Source: an uncultured Alphaproteobacteria bacterium
Lineage (GTDB): Bacteria; Pseudomonadota; Alphaproteobacteria; UBA7887
NCBI GenBank assembly: GCA_913044255.1
Contig: CAJWOI010000209.1
Location: 1 to 5,527, forward strand
Direction of reading: 5' to 3'
DNA length: 5,527 bases
Within the stretch, counting starts at the first letter, position 1, and every line of letters starts with the position of its first letter. A program made the translations under genes and the position numbers. The notes under the pieces were generated by a model that saw only the letters and a list, made by a program, of their open reading frames with translations, did not search any database and was not told where the DNA came from. Below are positions 5,318-5,527 of the stretch, one piece after another.

Positions 5318-5527
5318 TTAGAAAGAGCTACTGGCTTTAAAGAATACACCAGCACTTTCTTTCGGGTCCCCTGCTTGACCTTTCCGAATCACTCTGATCC
5401 AGTTGAGTTCGATACCCATATTCACGGCCGCTACTGGCGACCAGAAAAGATTGGCTATCGCCTGTGCAGACCTATTCATAGTGGGCGATGCGGAGGTCTC
5501 TGCAACATTCAAAGACTGCATAGTTGC
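5318..5527 (-). CDS. C-terminal 69 residues of a probable outer-membrane porin (partial)
   Basis: The frame is open from the right edge to TAA at 5320-5318, so the N-terminus is outside the window and the internal ATG at 5521 is not the true start. 'ANLFWSPVAAVNMGIELNWI' looks like a penultimate beta strand pair: 'NLFWSPV...GIE' is a pattern seen near the C-terminus of proteobacterial porins, including DcaP-like ones. The last strand 'SAGVFFKASSSF' ends in Phe, the classic signal for outer-membrane barrel assembly by the BAM complex. The strong terminator 88 nt downstream on the same strand supports a real, well-expressed gene. The porin family cannot be fixed from so short a piece. Confidence 0.65.
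   Translation of the reverse strand, partial: ATMQSLNVAETSASPTMNRSAQAIANLFWSPVAAVNMGIELNWIRVIRKGQAGDPKESAGVFFKASSSF

Noticed and set aside
5395..5420. tRNA T-arm-like GTTCGATACC sequence
   Set aside because: There is no matching acceptor or anticodon arm, and it lies inside the porin-like coding frame.

Overview
The window reads as a piece of chromosome from an alphaproteobacterium, probably free-living and of moderate GC. This is inferred from the gene types, not from a marker gene. The phosphoribosyl pyrophosphate synthetase carries the alphaproteobacterial-looking 'RKPGPRTPISAK' loop. The ribosomal protein is the long bL25/CTC form with an acidic tail, and a DUF1244 protein of the type common in alpha- and gammaproteobacteria is present. 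No mobile element, CRISPR array, tRNA or rRNA was found.

Left two thirds (1-3695), all on the minus strand, in transcription order: glycerate 2-kinase (3695-2415), a 287-bp gap without a convincing gene, prs (2127-1195), rplY (1134-424) and the start of pth (414 to the window edge). The block prs-rplY-pth is a conserved proteobacterial arrangement joining PRPP supply to translation functions. A good sigma-70-like promoter lies in the short prs-rplY gap, so rplY-pth can probably be transcribed separately from prs. The pth gene starts at GTG only 9 bases after the rplY stop and in the same frame, which suggests translational coupling.

Middle (3696-4802): a divergent intergenic region holds a likely promoter for a plus-strand gene and a widely spaced perfect 10-bp inverted repeat, one arm of which overlaps the predicted -10. 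The gene it would drive (3869-4723) is uncharacterised. Its central part resembles the gamma-glutamylcyclotransferase-like (AIG2/GGCT) fold, and it is the least understood gene here.

Right end (4803-5527): a small DUF1244 gene with a very strong ribosome binding site faces the last 69 codons of a minus-strand gene that looks like an outer-membrane beta-barrel porin. Between them sits a strong intrinsic terminator whose U-tract serves the minus-strand (porin) transcript.

The window is mainly ordinary core-genome sequence. I did not find an evident new multi-gene system. The points most worth a second look are the GGCT-like protein and the inverted repeat at its promoter.
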